A stretch of DNA of 64,000 bases, from the NCBI GenBank assembly GCA_020248265.1, contig JADCHX010000005.1, positions 162,590 through 226,589 on the forward strand, read 5' to 3'. A program made the position numbers and the translations under genes. The stretch's first letter is position 1, and each line of letters starts with the position of its first letter. Under the pieces are notes generated by a model. It ran no database searches and was not told where the DNA came from. It worked only from the letters and a program-made list of their open reading frames with translations. This DNA comes from Rhodocyclaceae bacterium (GTDB taxonomy: Bacteria; Pseudomonadota; Gammaproteobacteria; Burkholderiales; CAIKXV01). Shown here piece after piece: positions 33,565 to 42,877 of this stretch.

Positions 33565-34446
33565 TCAGCGGTACTTCGCGATCAGCCCGCGCAGGAACTT
33601 CGCGGCGGCAGCCCCCTTCAGCGCCCGGCTCCACATTTCCTCCGCCGCCTTCTGGTGCAGCGCCAGCGCTTCGGGCGCCGAGGTGATCATCGCCACCCCG
33701 ATGCGCACGTTTGGCTGCTCGCCCAGGCGGAACGGCGACAGCACGAGTACCTGCCGGTCGGGCTGGCGCAGGATCTGGAAGCTCGCGTGGGGCAGCGTGT
33801 CGGGCACGATGCCTATCTGGATGCCGATCGGCTGCTCTTCGGTGAGCTTCGCGAAGCGGGTGACCTCGCGCACTGCCTGCGCGCGGCGCTCGGACCGGAT
33901 CGCCTCGTCGAGGTCGAGGCGGCCGACCAGGCCGTTGTGCAGGAAACGCTCGATCTCGCTGGCCGAGATCAGGTTGACCACCGCCGGCTGGCGCCGCTGG
34001 TACTGCGCCTTGCGCGCCTGCAGGATGGCCATGATCTCGCCGACTTCGGCGATCGCGCGGTCATGCGCCGGCAGGTCGGCCGGGATGCTCTCGGTCAGGA
34101 CCTCGACGAGTGTCGCGTCGAACGATTCCGACGCCAGCAGGTAGGAGATCGGGCCGGCGAGCACGATGATCTGTTCGGCCGTCTCCTCATTCTGCCGCAG
34201 CCGTTCGAAGTAGGCCACCGCCGAGGCGATGTACTCGACGCCGACGCCGAGCAGGGTCGGCACCGATACGCCGAGCAGTTCCGACAGTCGTCCCAGCGTT
34301 TCGATCTTCGCCAGTTCGCCCTTCTCGAAACGATAGAGCGCGGCGCGCGAGATCTCGAGGCGGCGTGCAATCTCGTCGGCCGAAAGGCCGGACCCGAGAC
34401 GGAAGGCACGCAGCCGGTTGCCGATATCGTCGAATCGGATCGCCAT
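33565..34446 (-). CDS. XRE family transcriptional regulator
   Basis: The 293-residue protein has an N-terminal helix-turn-helix of the XRE (Cro/CI) type, with SADEIARRLEISRAALYRFE around residues 22-41, and a C-terminal region of about 220 residues that carries no motif I recognise and may bind a ligand. It is transcribed away from a Bug gene with 104 bases between the starts, so it probably controls that receptor and itself. Similar regulator/Bug pairs are common in Burkholderiales. The effector is unknown. Confidence 0.83.
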   Translation of the reverse strand: MAIRFDDIGNRLRAFRLGSGLSADEIARRLEISRAALYRFEKGELAKIETLGRLSELLGVSVPTLLGVGVEYIASAVAYFERLRQNEETAEQIIVLAGPISYLLASESFDATLVEVLTESIPADLPAHDRAIAEVGEIMAILQARKAQYQRRQPAVVNLISASEIERFLHNGLVGRLDLDEAIRSERRAQAVREVTRFAKLTEEQPIGIQIGIVPDTLPHASFQILRQPDRQVLVLSPFRLGEQPNVRIGVAMITSAPEALALHQKAAEEMWSRALKGAAAAKFLRGLIAKYR

Positions 34447-34550
34447 CGAAGGGAGCAGGTTTATGACCGGACTGATGGTACGCGAATCGGGTAATGTTCT
34501 CGCTGGTGTCAGCCATCGTCACCAGGCCCGATGTTGATCGAGGATCATGC

Positions 34551-35537
34551 ATGAAGATCGCAACCCTGCTCGCCCTGTCCGCAACCGTTGCCGCGTCGGC
34601 GCTCGCACCGGCCGCCGCGCTGGCACAGCCGTCCGAGGGCACCTTCCCGACGCGCCCGCTGCGCTTCCTCGTGCCGTTCGCACCGGGTGGCGGAAACGAT
34701 TTCATCGCCCGCACGCTGGCGCAGCGCCTGTCCGAAGGCCTCGGCCAGCCGGTGCTGGTCGACAACCGGGCTGGCGGCGGCGGCCTGCTTGCGACCGAAC
34801 TGGCGGCACGTGCGCAGCCCGATGGCTATACGCTGCTTCTCGGCTTCATCGGCCCGTTCTCGATCTCCCCGACGATGCAGAAGGTGAACTACGATCCGGT
34901 GCGGGACTTCATCAGCCTGGACTTCTTCGCGTCGTCCTATCACCTGCTGATCGCCCATCCGTCGGTGCCGGTCAGGACGGTCAAGGAACTCGTCGCCCAT
35001 GCCAAGGCCAACCCGGGGCGCCTCAACTATGCATCGAGCGGCTCGGGCGCGAACCTGCACCTTTCGGGAGAGCTGTTCAAGATGGCCACTGGCACCGACC
35101 TCGTGCATATCCCGTACAAGGGCGCCGGCCCCGCAGCTGCCGCGGTGCTTGCCGGCGAAGCGCAGTTGCTGTTCTCGTCGATCACGGCGGCACTGCCGCT
35201 GGCACGCGCGGGACGGGTCACCGCACTGGCAATGACCAGCCCGAAGCGCTCGCCGCTCGCGCCCGAAGTGCCCACGCTGAACGAGCAGGGTATCTTCAAC
35301 GTCGAGGTACCTTCCTGGTACACGCTGATGGCCCCGGCGAAGACCCCGCGCGAGGCGGCCGAGCGGCTGCGCGCCGAGGTGCGGCGCGTGGTCGCGATAG
35401 CCGAGTTCCGGGAGACGCTCGGGAAGCAGGCGATCGACGTGCAGGTGATGCCGCAGGCGGAGTTCACGACGTTCCTGAAGGCCGATACCGCCAAGTACGC
35501 AGCGGTGGTGAAGAAGTCGAAGATCACGGCGGAATAG
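34551..35537 (+). CDS. Bug/TctC family receptor
   Basis: The 328-residue receptor starts at 34551 after GAGG; the ORF extends to 34494 without a better site. The signal peptide ends near AAALA. Blocks are LRFLVPFAPGGGNDFIARTL, DNRAGGGGLLATE, AQPDGYTLLLG and LVHIPYKGAGPAAAAVLAG. It diverges from the XRE regulator and converges on another Bug gene 45 bases away; no enzyme gene is adjacent on its strand. Confidence 0.88.
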   Translation: MKIATLLALSATVAASALAPAAALAQPSEGTFPTRPLRFLVPFAPGGGNDFIARTLAQRLSEGLGQPVLVDNRAGGGGLLATELAARAQPDGYTLLLGFIGPFSISPTMQKVNYDPVRDFISLDFFASSYHLLIAHPSVPVRTVKELVAHAKANPGRLNYASSGSGANLHLSGELFKMATGTDLVHIPYKGAGPAAAAVLAGEAQLLFSSITAALPLARAGRVTALAMTSPKRSPLAPEVPTLNEQGIFNVEVPSWYTLMAPAKTPREAAERLRAEVRRVVAIAEFRETLGKQAIDVQVMPQAEFTTFLKADTAKYAAVVKKSKITAE

Positions 35538-35582
35538 CCCCACTGCCGGCACGCTGCAGACGCGCCCGCCTCGCCGACCGCA

Positions 35583-36584
35583 TCAATCGATGCGGATGTT
35601 GGCTTCCTTGACGATCTTCGCCCACTTGGTCGACTCGCTGCGGATCAGTTCGGCGAACTGCTGCGGCGTGGACAGGCGCACCTGGAAGCCTTGCGCATCG
35701 AGCTTCTCCCTGACCTCGGCAGCACCGAGGACCTTGTGGATCTCGCCATTGAGGCGCGTCACGATATCCTGGGGCGTCTTCGCCGGTGCCAGCACGCCCT
35801 GCCAGTCCTCCGACGAGAAACCGGGCAGGCCCGATTCTGCGACGGTCGGCAGTTCCGGCGCGCTCGGCACGCGCTGGGCTGGCGCCACCGCCAGCGCGCG
35901 CAGCTTGCCAGCGCGCACGTGCGGCAGCGCCGAGGGCATGCTCGCGAACGAGAAACCGACATGGCCGCCGATCAGGTCGGCCACCGCGGCGCCACCACCC
36001 TTGTACGGGACGTGCACCACGTCCACCCCCGCCATCGACTTGAACAGCTCGCCGGTGAGGTGGGTCGCATTGCCAATGCCGCTGGAGGCGAAGGTCATCT
36101 GCCCGGGACGCTGCTTCGCCAGCGCGATCAGGTCTGGCATCGACTTCACCGGCATCGACGGATGCACGACCAGCACATGGGACGAGGCACCGGTCAGCGT
36201 GATCGGCGCGAAGTCGCGCTGGCTGTCGTAGGGCACCTTGCGGAACAGGCTCTGGTTCACCGCGAACGGGCCCAAGGTGCCGATGGTCAGGGTATAGCCG
36301 TCCGGGGGCGACTTCGCCACCAGCTCATTACCGAGCATGGCACCGGCACCGGGCCGGTTCTCGACGATCACCGGCTGGCCCAGCGATTCGGTCAGCCGCT
36401 GGCCGAGGATGCGCGCGACCAGGTCGGCACTGCCGCCCGGCCCGAACGGCACCACGATGCGAACCGTTCGCGAAGGCCATGCAGCAGCGGCCTGCTGCGC
36501 ATGCACGGGCGTAGCCACCACTGCAGCAAGGCCGGCCGGGAGGGAAACCAGCAGTGACGACATCGACAGCACGGATGCACGCAC
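35583..36584 (-). CDS. Bug/TctC family receptor
   Basis: The 333-residue receptor starts at a GTG behind GGAGGG. The signal peptide ends near TPVHA. Blocks are VRIVVPFGPGGSADLVARIL, ENRPGAGAMLGNE, SPPDGYTLTIG and VVHVPYKGGGAAVADLIGG. It follows a UbiD decarboxylase gene by 61 bases on the same strand, so the pair likely handles one acid: capture by the receptor and decarboxylation by the enzyme. Confidence 0.88.
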   Translation of the reverse strand: MRASVLSMSSLLVSLPAGLAAVVATPVHAQQAAAAWPSRTVRIVVPFGPGGSADLVARILGQRLTESLGQPVIVENRPGAGAMLGNELVAKSPPDGYTLTIGTLGPFAVNQSLFRKVPYDSQRDFAPITLTGASSHVLVVHPSMPVKSMPDLIALAKQRPGQMTFASSGIGNATHLTGELFKSMAGVDVVHVPYKGGGAAVADLIGGHVGFSFASMPSALPHVRAGKLRALAVAPAQRVPSAPELPTVAESGLPGFSSEDWQGVLAPAKTPQDIVTRLNGEIHKVLGAAEVREKLDAQGFQVRLSTPQQFAELIRSESTKWAKIVKEANIRID

Positions 36585-36645
36585 GATTCAACACCCTCCC
36601 GTTCACGGTGGACAGTCAGGACATGGATGACAGCCGGGCCAGCGC

Positions 36646-38112
36646 TCAGAAACCCGGGAACTGCAGGTTGGTCCACTTCGCCTTGATCTTCGCGCGCAGC
36701 TCGGCACTGACGTCGACCACCGTCGGGAAGGTCTTCTTCAGCTTCATGTCGTACGGGATGCAGGCGTCGACGAGGATGCGGTTGTTGAAGTTGCCCGGTA
36801 GCCACAGCGGATCGCGCTTGGAGGCCCAGGCCTTCTGGATCAGGTCGATGTCGGTCATCGGGTCGAAGCGGGTGCTCATCGCCCAAAGCACCTGATCGAG
36901 GTCGCCAGCGTCGATGTCCTCGTCGACCACCACCGTCCACTTGCCGGCATACGCGCCACCCTGGCAGTTGGCCGCGATGTGCAGCGCGTTGCGCGAGTGT
37001 CCGGGATAGCGCTGGATGATCTGCACCACCGTGAACCGCGTCGCCGGGCCTGCCTCGTGGTTCCAGACGCCGAGCACGTCCGGGATGCCGCAGGCGTCGA
37101 GTGCGCGCCAGACCTCGGCCGCGCCCGCGATGCCCTTGAGCAGGCCGGTCTCGTCGACCGGCTTGTGCTGCGGCGCGCAGCAGAGGATCGGGTTGTTCCG
37201 GTGCAGGATGGTCTTCACGTTCACGTAGGGACGCGGCACCGAGTCGTCGGAGTAATACCCCATCCACTCGCCGAACGGTCCTTCCGGCAGCACCTGCCCG
37301 GGGACCATCTCGCCCTCGATCGCGATCTCGCAATCGGCCGGGATCGGAAAGCCGGTGAACGGCCCGCGCACGCACTCGACCGGTTCGCCGCGCAGGCCGC
37401 CCATGAAGTCGATCTCGCTGATGCCGTCGGGCAGCGGGCTGGCCGACAGCATGAACAGCAGCGGATCCTGGCCGCAGAGGATCACGACCTTCATCGACTC
37501 GCCGCGCTCGAAATACTTGTCGCGGTGGATGCGGCCGTGCTTGCCCTCGGTGATCTGGCAGCCGATCGTCTTGCCGTCGTAGACCTGGCTGCGGTAGGCA
37601 CCGACGTTGTACCAGCCCTCGTCCGGATCGAGCGTGATCACACCGTCGGCGGTGCCGATGAAGCGTGCCTTGTCCGCCTCGTGGTGGCGCGGCACCGGGA
37701 ACATCAGCACGTCGCAGGCATCGCCCGTGATCACGTTCTCGAGGATCGGCCCGGTCTCGACGATCTTCGGCGGCAGCGGCTTCAGCGTGCGGATACGCTC
37801 ATGGTAGGCCTTCACGATGTCGACCTTGCGCGCATGTTCGAGCGGCAGGCCGAGGGTCAGCGCCACCCGCTTGATCGACGAGAACTGCCCGTAGAGCGTA
37901 CGAAAGCCCGCCGGATAGCCGGGAATGTTGTCGAACAGGATGGCCGGCGCCTGGCCACGGCTCTTCTCGGTCATCATGTGGGTGATCGCACCCATCTCGG
38001 TATCCCAGTGCGCCCCGTCGATCTTCAGCAGTTCGCCGAAACCTTCGCTGCGCTCGAGCCATTCGCGCAGCCCGCGGTAGCCTACGGTTTCATCGAGGGT
38101 GGACTTGGTCAT
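36646..38112 (-). CDS. UbiD family decarboxylase
   Basis: The 488-residue protein keeps all the expected catalytic residues: Arg in WYNVGAYRSQVYDG, and both Glu of the motif in PEGPFGEWMGYY. Substrate-side segments include NCQGGAYAGKW and the typical RHHEADKARF. The ATG at 38112 follows GGAGAG; an ATG at 38193 would add 27 unrelated residues. It is divergent from a second, related UbiD gene with 153 bases between the starts. Relatives act on aromatic acids such as 4-hydroxybenzoate, vanillate or phthaloyl-CoA-type compounds. The substrate here is not known. Confidence 0.9.
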   Translation of the reverse strand: MTKSTLDETVGYRGLREWLERSEGFGELLKIDGAHWDTEMGAITHMMTEKSRGQAPAILFDNIPGYPAGFRTLYGQFSSIKRVALTLGLPLEHARKVDIVKAYHERIRTLKPLPPKIVETGPILENVITGDACDVLMFPVPRHHEADKARFIGTADGVITLDPDEGWYNVGAYRSQVYDGKTIGCQITEGKHGRIHRDKYFERGESMKVVILCGQDPLLFMLSASPLPDGISEIDFMGGLRGEPVECVRGPFTGFPIPADCEIAIEGEMVPGQVLPEGPFGEWMGYYSDDSVPRPYVNVKTILHRNNPILCCAPQHKPVDETGLLKGIAGAAEVWRALDACGIPDVLGVWNHEAGPATRFTVVQIIQRYPGHSRNALHIAANCQGGAYAGKWTVVVDEDIDAGDLDQVLWAMSTRFDPMTDIDLIQKAWASKRDPLWLPGNFNNRILVDACIPYDMKLKKTFPTVVDVSAELRAKIKAKWTNLQFPGF

Positions 38113-38265
38113 CTGACTCTCCGGGGTGTCGAACAGGTGTCTAATTTCTGATACCGTTCTCATAAAAGTAACAGATCGATCAGGGCGTCGCAATGCGTCG
38201 CCGGGCGCGCCCCGGCGCTATGCTCGGCCAAGGTATCGGGCACGACAGACACAGGAGAGATGTCG

Positions 38266-39699
38266 ATGGAAAACCAGGACCTCCGGCGCTGGCTCGCGCG
38301 GATGGAAGCCGCAGGCGAGTTGCAGCATGTGAGCGGCGCCGAGCGGATGGAAGAGATCGGCGGCATCGTCGACATCTACCAGCGCAAGATGGGCCGCCAG
38401 GCACTGCTGTTCGACGACGTGCCCGGCTATCCGCGCGGCTACCGCGTGCTCGCCAACGTGCTCACCTCGGTACGCCGCATCGCGATGACGCTCGGCCTGC
38501 CCGACGATTCCACCGAGATGGACCTCGTGCGCTACTGGCGCAACTACATCGGTGGCGCGAACACGCACAAGCCCGAGGTGGTGAAGACCGGCAAACTGCT
38601 CGAGAACGTGCTGTACGGCAAGGACATCGACCTGCTGAAGATCCCGACGCCCAAGTGGCACGAGGATGACGGCGGCCCGTACATCGGCACTGGCTGCATG
38701 GTCATCATGAAGGACCCCGACTCGGGCTGGATCAACTACGGCGCTTACCGGGGCCAGGTGTTCGACAAGGCCATCGCCACCGTGATGTGCTCGAAGGGCA
38801 AGCACGGCGACCTGCTGATGCAGAAGTACTTCCAGCGCGGCGAGCGCTGCCCGATCGCGGTGGTGGTCGGCGTGCATCCGGCGCTGTTCATGGTCGCCGG
38901 CCTGGAGATCCCCTACGGCAAGAATGAATACGAGGCAGCCGGTGCGCTGATCGGCGAGCCGGTGCAGGTGATCGAAGGTCCGATCACCGGGCTGCCGATC
39001 CCGGCGCACGCCGAGATCGCCTACGAAGGCTTCGTCTCGCCGGGGGACAAGATCGATGAAGGTCCGCTCGGCGAATGGACCGGCTACTACTGCAGCGGCA
39101 AGTCTCCGCAGCCGGTGATCCGGGTCGAGTCGATGCTCCACCGCAACGACCCGGTGCTGCTGGGCGTGGTACCGGCGGTGCCGCCGAACGACGACAGCTA
39201 CTACCGCGGGCACTTCCGGGCCGGCGCGGTCTGGCGCCAACTCGAGGGTGCCGGCATCCCGGGCGTCACCGGCGTCTGGTCGCACGAGGCCGGTGGCGGC
39301 CGCTACTGGCTCACGGTGGCGGTGAAACAGATGTATCCGGGGCACTCGAAGCAGGTCGGACTGGTCGCCGGGCAGGTGCACGCAGCCGCCTACTGCAACC
39401 GCTACGTGGTCGTGGTCGACGACGACATCAACCCGGCCAACATGGATGAAGTCGTGTGGGCCATGTGCACCAGGGTCGACCCGCGCGAAGACGTCGAGAT
39501 CCTCAAGGGCTGCTGGAGCACCCGGCTCGACCCGATGTCGTACCCGGAAGACCAGCCGGTGCTGAACTCGCGCATGGTGATAGACGCCTGCCGGCCGTGG
39601 ATCAAGCGCGACACCTTCCCGGCGGTCGCACGCTCCAGCGCTGGGCTCGATGCGCGTATCCGTGAGAAGTTTGCGCACGTGCTGCCCAAAGGCGCCTGA
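38266..39699 (+). CDS. UbiD family decarboxylase
   Basis: This 477-residue protein is related to the divergent UbiD protein but not a close copy. The prFMN Arg is in INYGAYRGQVFDKA and the acidic pair in DEGPLGEWTGYYCSG. Its ATG at 38266 lies eight bases after AGGAG; an earlier ATG at 38260 is only two bases from that site and is less likely. Two UbiD proteins acting as a pair, or on successive carboxyl groups of a dicarboxylate, is a reasonable inference. A repeat element lies just after its stop. Confidence 0.9.
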   Translation: MENQDLRRWLARMEAAGELQHVSGAERMEEIGGIVDIYQRKMGRQALLFDDVPGYPRGYRVLANVLTSVRRIAMTLGLPDDSTEMDLVRYWRNYIGGANTHKPEVVKTGKLLENVLYGKDIDLLKIPTPKWHEDDGGPYIGTGCMVIMKDPDSGWINYGAYRGQVFDKAIATVMCSKGKHGDLLMQKYFQRGERCPIAVVVGVHPALFMVAGLEIPYGKNEYEAAGALIGEPVQVIEGPITGLPIPAHAEIAYEGFVSPGDKIDEGPLGEWTGYYCSGKSPQPVIRVESMLHRNDPVLLGVVPAVPPNDDSYYRGHFRAGAVWRQLEGAGIPGVTGVWSHEAGGGRYWLTVAVKQMYPGHSKQVGLVAGQVHAAAYCNRYVVVVDDDINPANMDEVVWAMCTRVDPREDVEILKGCWSTRLDPMSYPEDQPVLNSRMVIDACRPWIKRDTFPAVARSSAGLDARIREKFAHVLPKGA

Positions 39700-39714
39700 C
39701 CCGGGAAAGGAACC

Positions 39715-39759
39715 GGTGTCCGACCCTGATTCGTGCCCTGATTCTTTCGGGGTCGGACC
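39715..39759. repeat. inverted repeat related to the GGGGTC-GACC element
   Basis: GTCCGACCC (39718-39726) pairs with GGGTCGGAC (39750-39758), and CCCTGATTC occurs twice in the loop (39724-39732 and 39736-39744). The arms resemble GGGGTCTGACCCC of the repeats at 9.7 and 14.5 kb. It could form a terminator for the UbiD gene or be a REP-like element. Confidence 0.6.
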
Positions 39760-39839
39760 TGCCCGCAGATCGCCTTGGGCAGCCACAACGCGATCTGCGG
39801 GTACATGTAGATCAGCCCGATGGCGAACACCCATGGGTG
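39752..39839 (-). pseudogene. relic of the 3' end of a TRAP large permease-like gene
   Basis: In one minus-strand frame the segment reads PWVFAIGLIYMYPQIALWLP, then KAICG. The form P-x-(I/L)-x-LWLP after a hydrophobic helix is the usual C-terminus of TRAP DctM-type permeases. There is no start, no rest of the gene upstream, and on the other side the frame changes at the inverted repeat. The likely history is a deleted or rearranged transporter gene with the repeat at one breakpoint. The match is short, so a chance hydrophobic frame cannot be excluded. Confidence 0.4.
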
Positions 39840-39884
39840 CGCACCACCGCGGAGCGCGCCCGCTGAAGACGGAGCAACGATCAC

Positions 39885-41138
39885 ATGCAGCCAACGGTTT
39901 CCCCTGTCGCGCCGACCTCGACGCAGTCTGCCCTCCGGGTCCTGGTCGGCGCAGCCTTCCTGCTGTCCGTCCCCGCGCCGGCCCTCGCGAACGAGTGGGC
40001 GTCCTGCGTGAGGGAGCTGCGTACGATCGCCATCGGCAAGGGCATCGATGCACAGGTCTTCGACGCGTCGCTGGCGGGGGTCGAGCCTGACGCAGACATC
40101 CTCAAGGCCTTCGACAACCAGCCGGAATTCACGATCCCGATCTGGGACTACCTGTCCGGACTGGTCGACGAGGAACGGGTAGCCGATGGCCGTGCGCTGA
40201 TGGAGAAGTGGGCAGCGGTACTGGCCCAGGCGGAGGAGAAGTTCGGCGTCGACCGCTTCGTGATCGCAGCCGTCTGGGGCGTCGAATCCGACTACGGTCG
40301 AATCATGGGCAAGCGGGAACTGGTGCGCTCGCTGACCACGTTGTCCTGCTCCGGTCGGCGCCAGGCGTTCTTCCGCGGCGAACTGCTGGCGACGCTGCGC
40401 ATCGTGCAGAGCGGCGACATCCCGATCGGCTCGCTGGTCGGTTCCTGGGCGGGTGCATTCGGACAGACCCAGTTCATCCCGTCGACCTACCAGCGGCTCG
40501 CGATCGATTTCGACGGCGACGGTCGGCGCGACATCATCGGTTCGGTGCCCGATGCGCTGGGCTCCACCGCCAACTACCTGAAGCGTGCCGGCTGGGTCAC
40601 CGGCCAATCGTGGGGATACGAGGTGCGGCTGCCGGCGGGCTACGCCGGTCCGGTCGGGCGGCGCGCGAAGCAGTCGCTCACCCAGTGGAGCGAACTCGGC
40701 ATCCGGCAGGCCGATGGCAGCGCGCTCACCGGTACCGGCCCGGCCGGCCTGCTGCTGCCCTCGGGCGCGAAGGGTCCGGCATTCATCGTGTTCCGCAACT
40801 TCGATGCGATCTTCGCCTACAACGCGGCCGAATCGTATGCGCTGGCCATCGCGCACCTCGCCGATCGGCTGCGCGGCGCGGGTGCTTTCCGCACGCCTTG
40901 GCCGACCGACGATCCGGGCATCGGCCGAGCCGAGCGCCGCGAGGTGCAGCAGCGCCTGCTCGACCGCGGCTTCGATGTCGGCGTGCCCGACGGTATCGTC
41001 GGCGCGCGCACGCGCACCGCGATCAGGGCGTTCCAGGCGTCGGCCGGACTGACGCAGGACGGTCGCGCGGGCACCCGAGTCTTGCAGGCATTGCGGGCGT
41101 CGACATCGAGCCCTGCCGTGGCACCACTGGCGAAATGA
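39885..41138 (+). CDS. lytic murein transglycosylase (MltB-like) with PG-binding domain
   Basis: The 417-residue protein cleaves peptidoglycan glycan strands to 1,6-anhydro products in the periplasm. A signal peptide ends near APALA. The catalytic Glu is in VIAAVWGVESDYGRIM, and AGAFGQTQFIPSTYQRLAID is the family's second block. Residues about 345-405 form a PG_binding_1 domain (VQQRLLDRGFDVGVPDG, TRTAIRAFQASAGLTQDGRA). There is no lipobox Cys, so it is soluble, unlike E. coli MltB. The DUF2721 gene follows after 44 bases. Confidence 0.9.
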   Translation: MQPTVSPVAPTSTQSALRVLVGAAFLLSVPAPALANEWASCVRELRTIAIGKGIDAQVFDASLAGVEPDADILKAFDNQPEFTIPIWDYLSGLVDEERVADGRALMEKWAAVLAQAEEKFGVDRFVIAAVWGVESDYGRIMGKRELVRSLTTLSCSGRRQAFFRGELLATLRIVQSGDIPIGSLVGSWAGAFGQTQFIPSTYQRLAIDFDGDGRRDIIGSVPDALGSTANYLKRAGWVTGQSWGYEVRLPAGYAGPVGRRAKQSLTQWSELGIRQADGSALTGTGPAGLLLPSGAKGPAFIVFRNFDAIFAYNAAESYALAIAHLADRLRGAGAFRTPWPTDDPGIGRAERREVQQRLLDRGFDVGVPDGIVGARTRTAIRAFQASAGLTQDGRAGTRVLQALRASTSSPAVAPLAK

Positions 41139-41182
41139 GCGTACGTTGAAATGATGCAACGATCGCCACGCGCCTTTCACTG

Positions 41183-41632
41183 ATGATCACCGACGGCATC
41201 TCGCACGCGATCCAGCTGGCAGTTGCGCCGGTGTTCATGCTGACCGCCATTGCCGGGCTGATCGGGGCGCTCGCCACGCGACTCGGCCGGATCATCGATC
41301 GCGCACGCAGCCTGGAAGAGCGCATCCGCGAGGGCAGGCTGGTCGACCAGCCCGCAGTCGAGGCCACCTACCTGGAACTGCGCCGGCTGAAGGTGCGCGG
41401 CCGGGTCGTCAACGCCTCGGTCGGCCTGCTTGCATTGGCGGCGATGATGATCGGCGCGACGGTGCTGTCGCTGTTCCTCGGCGAGACGACGGATTCCCGG
41501 ATCAGCCCGCTGGTCTCGGTCACCTTCCTCTCCGGCGTCGTCTGTTTCGTGCTCGCGCTGGTCGGCTTCCTGCTGGAGACCCTGCTGGCCGGCTACACGC
41601 TGCGCTTCCGCGACCACCCGCCACTGGAGTGA
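41183..41632 (+). CDS. DUF2721 family membrane protein
   Basis: The 149-residue protein has a hydrophobic N-terminal helix, LAVAPVFMLTAIAGLIGALA, the charged segment TRLGRIIDRARSLEERIREG, and two more helices around residues 78-98 and 112-135. This is the layout of DUF2721 inner-membrane proteins, whose role is unknown. It probably shares a transcript with the transglycosylase gene and converges on an ABC-type binding protein gene. Confidence 0.82.
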   Translation: MITDGISHAIQLAVAPVFMLTAIAGLIGALATRLGRIIDRARSLEERIREGRLVDQPAVEATYLELRRLKVRGRVVNASVGLLALAAMMIGATVLSLFLGETTDSRISPLVSVTFLSGVVCFVLALVGFLLETLLAGYTLRFRDHPPLE

Positions 41633-41641
41633 CTGCGCGGC

Positions 41642-42688
41642 CTAGGGCCGCGCGCGTGCCTGCTCGTACCAGGAGGCATCGTAGTACTTCGACGGCGGTC
41701 CCATCTTCTTCTGCGGCACGCCGTAGCGCTCACGCAGCATGATCACGTTGCGCAGGCCCTGCAGGTCCATCTCGCCACTTCGCTGAAGCGCCGACGGCCC
41801 CCGTGTCATGCCGTCGATGCTGCCCAGCGCGGCAGCCTCGCCCACCTTCACCCGCGACGCGAGGATGCGCGCCGCTTCGTCGCGGTTCGCCGGATCGTAG
41901 ATCCAGTCGATCGCCGAGCGCAGCGCCCGGATGTAGCCGACCATCGCCTTCGGGTTGTCACGGGCCCAGGCGCGATTGGCGATACGCACGTTGGCCTGGT
42001 AGCCACCCAGCGTGGACACGCCCTCGCCGAGCAGGGCGAAACCTTCCTGCCGGGCCACGCCGGTGAACGGCTCGGTGATCAGCGCCGCCGCGAACTTGCC
42101 GTCGCGCAGCGACTGCAGCCGGGCGCGCGAGTTGCCCACGGCGACAAAGCGGACATCGGCGGGGCCGAGCCCGCCCTTCTCCAGCATGTAGCGCAGCACG
42201 AAGGCATAACCGGTGGACAGCGAGTCGAGTGCGAGGTCCCGGCCCTTGAGGTCGGCGATGGTACGGATCTCGGGCAGCGCGAACAGCGACAGTTCGGCCG
42301 AAGAAATGCCCATGAAGGCCACCATGTCAGGCTCACGGTCGAGCTTCGCGGTGCCCTGCCCCTCCTGGTAGGCGATCAGGTTGTCGATGGCGGTGCTTGC
42401 GACATGGAACTTGCCGGCCACCAGGCTGCTGATCTGGAAGCCGGAGTTGGGCGTTGCAGTGATGTTCACCACCAGGCCCTCGCGCGCGAAGAACCCCTTT
42501 TCCTGGGCTACATAGGACGGCATCGCATTGGCACCGGCGAACACGATCACCTCGATCGGCTGCAGCGGCGTGGCCGCTCTGGCCAACCCTGCAAACCCGG
42601 CACCGAAGGGCGCCAGGGCAAGGGACGCTGCAAGCGCGAGTGTCCTGCGCCGCTCACTGTGGATCGTCGGTTGCATCCGCTCGGTCAT
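41642..42688 (-). CDS. ABC transporter substrate-binding protein (NitT/TauT type)
   Basis: The 348-residue periplasmic protein resembles the NMT1/TauA-type receptors: PIEVIVFAGANAMPSYVAQE, KGFFAREGLVVNI and a DxALDSLSTGYAF-like block near residue 140. Its N-terminus, HSERRRTLALAASLALAP, could be a Tat signal. The ATG at 42688 follows GGAGGA; 42676 is an alternative. No permease or ATPase gene is adjacent, so it is an orphan that must use a transporter encoded elsewhere. The ligand is unknown. Confidence 0.8.
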   Translation of the reverse strand: MTERMQPTIHSERRRTLALAASLALAPFGAGFAGLARAATPLQPIEVIVFAGANAMPSYVAQEKGFFAREGLVVNITATPNSGFQISSLVAGKFHVASTAIDNLIAYQEGQGTAKLDREPDMVAFMGISSAELSLFALPEIRTIADLKGRDLALDSLSTGYAFVLRYMLEKGGLGPADVRFVAVGNSRARLQSLRDGKFAAALITEPFTGVARQEGFALLGEGVSTLGGYQANVRIANRAWARDNPKAMVGYIRALRSAIDWIYDPANRDEAARILASRVKVGEAAALGSIDGMTRGPSALQRSGEMDLQGLRNVIMLRERYGVPQKKMGPPSKYYDASWYEQARARP

Positions 42689-42776
42689 GGCTCCTCCGTC
42701 CGGCGCCTGGCGCCTGTTGATGGATGGCCCCAAGCGTAACGCTTTATCACCTGGCCGGAACCGAAGCGTCGTACCC

Positions 42777-42811
42777 GAACTGCGCGCGCGGGCGGCACGG
42801 TCGTGCAGTTC
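42777..42811 (-). terminator. possible terminator hairpin after a Bug gene
   Basis: GAACTGC (42777-42783) pairs with GCAGTTC (42805-42811) in the 189-base spacer between the Bug gene and the ABC-type binding protein gene. It has no T-run. A second small palindrome, AAGCG-TAA-CGCTT (42732-42744), lies nearer the binding protein start and may be an operator. Confidence 0.25.
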
Positions 42812-42877
42812 CGGCCCGGGCGCGGAAAGCCACTGGCGAGCGCAGGGCGGGCGACAGACTTCGGCTGGTCGGGCGGG

